From positions 1 to 18,935 of the forward strand of contig JAIXMO010000122.1 in the NCBI GenBank assembly GCA_025677825.1: DNA of 18,935 nt, read 5' to 3'. Made by a program: the position numbers and the translations under genes. The stretch comes from Helicostylum pulchrum (taxonomy: Eukaryota; Mucoromycota; Mucoromycetes; Mucorales; Mucoraceae). The notes beneath the pieces are model-generated. The model was not told where the DNA came from, searched no databases, and saw nothing but the letters and a program-made list of their open reading frames with translations. Shown piece by piece: positions 18,441 to 18,935 of this stretch; position 1 is the first letter of the stretch, and the number at the start of each line of letters is the position of its first letter.

Positions 18441-18484
18441 ATGGGGTAGTTGTTAATCAAAATAACTCTAAAGGTCAACTACCT
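18431..18484 (+). promoter_or_regulatory. -1 programmed ribosomal frameshift signal
   Basis: The heptamer A AAA AAC (18431-18437) is in the correct phase with the gag codons and is followed at once by the gag TAG. A 6-nt spacer leads to a stem in which 18444-18452 pairs with 18476-18484: eight Watson-Crick pairs (GGTAGTTG with CAACTACC) plus a G-T. The loop is 23 nt. The -1 frame has a TAG at 18422-18424 and is open from there to the window end, so the two frames can be joined only in a 13-nt interval that holds the heptamer. A one-base loss in the A run would look similar. Confidence 0.75.
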
Positions 18485-18935
18485 AGCTATCAAGCTCCTG
18501 AAAAATCCTTCAACCATAATGAAAACCCAAATAATTATCAAAAACATAACCAAGATTTCCAAAACCAACAAAAAAATCCACAAAATAATTCAAACTCTCA
18601 AAAAAATTATCAAGCTCTGAACTTACTAAACAACGACTTGTATGCCTCTCGTCTTTCTAAACCACCTGAAGTTAAAGCCTCTGGGAAGTTTACCCAAGAT
18701 AAACACAACAAAAAAGTGAATAAGACTAATGGTAAAAGAACCCGGAGAATAATTACCCCTGATGATGATTCTGATGTCGAAATGCTGGAGGAAATATCAA
18801 ATCCTTCACCCACTTTATTAACTCAGCCTTTTAAACCTGTTACTCCAAAACCGGTACACAAGAACTTAACCCGACATCCATCCGCCGACAATATTCCTAC
18901 TAACCAAAACAATGTAAGGTTTGGTGGAAAACTAC
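18437..18935 (+). CDS. -1 frame extension of Gag, start of a probable Gag-Pol, partial
   Basis: After a -1 shift at the heptamer the reading continues LDGVVVNQNNSKGQLP and stays open for 166 codons to the window edge. Composition is like the gag tail at first (Asn, Gln, Lys), then a more mixed linker with KRTRRIITPDDDSD and proline-rich stretches. No protease or reverse transcriptase motif has appeared by 18935. It is probably the linker before protease. It could equally be the rest of Gag if the A run has lost a base. Confidence 0.7.

Noticed and set aside
17982..18456. Long overlapping frames (minus strand, and plus strand +1) rich in Ile/Val/Thr
   Set aside because: They arise from the Asn/Tyr-rich low-complexity codons of the gag tail (AAT, AAC, TAT) read in other frames. 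They have no domain and no plausible start context.
1..18935. CRISPR arrays, rRNA genes, bacterial operons
   Set aside because: No regularly spaced repeats, no rRNA signature and no prokaryotic gene structure. Introns and a eukaryotic tRNA indicate nuclear eukaryotic DNA.

Overview
The window is AT-rich eukaryotic DNA, most likely from an early-diverging fungus (Mucoromycota, Mucorales-like). Three things suggest this. The genes have short introns of about 58-83 nt with GT/AG ends and some TACTAAC-type branch points. The transposable elements are fungal types: hAT, Tc1/mariner, Ty3-like LTR elements and Tnp2/CACTA-related genes. There is also an intronless tRNA-Phe(GAA). No ordinary single-copy host protein gene was recognised, so this looks like a transposon graveyard with some young-looking pieces. 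The assignment is inferred from gene structure and motif memory, not from a search.

Region by region. 1-3828: a hAT transposon cut by the left window edge, with a nine-exon minus-strand transposase that reads through without a lesion. 3829-5039: a Tc1/mariner transposase pseudogene on the minus strand. The hAT sits just before its second catalytic motif, and a 488-bp solo LTR (4425-4912) with a 5-bp target duplication splits its N-terminal part. 5178 to about 9332: a Ty3/gypsy-type element with a 5' LTR, a primer-binding-like site and one gag-protease-reverse transcriptase ORF, broken before RNase H and integrase. 9340-10052: non-coding sequence with hairpins, three degraded repeats and a TATA box. 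10053-13391: a Tnp2-like transposase gene of eight exons with three frame breaks. 13392-13999: a palindrome-rich segment. 14000-15017: the N-terminal exons of a second, different Tnp2-like gene on the minus strand. 15018-16058: nothing recognised. 16059-16131: tRNA-Phe. 16198 to the end: an LTR retrotransposon with an 859-bp candidate LTR, a gag ORF, and a -1 frame ORF that runs off the window.

Two results stand out. At the end of the second gag there is a textbook -1 frameshift arrangement: slippery heptamer A AAA AAC directly before the gag stop, then a 6-nt spacer and a 9-bp stem, with the -1 frame open to the window end. The nested insertions also give a readable relative chronology: the Tc1 element came first and was later hit by both the LTR element and the hAT. 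The hAT is the only element here whose transposase looks intact.
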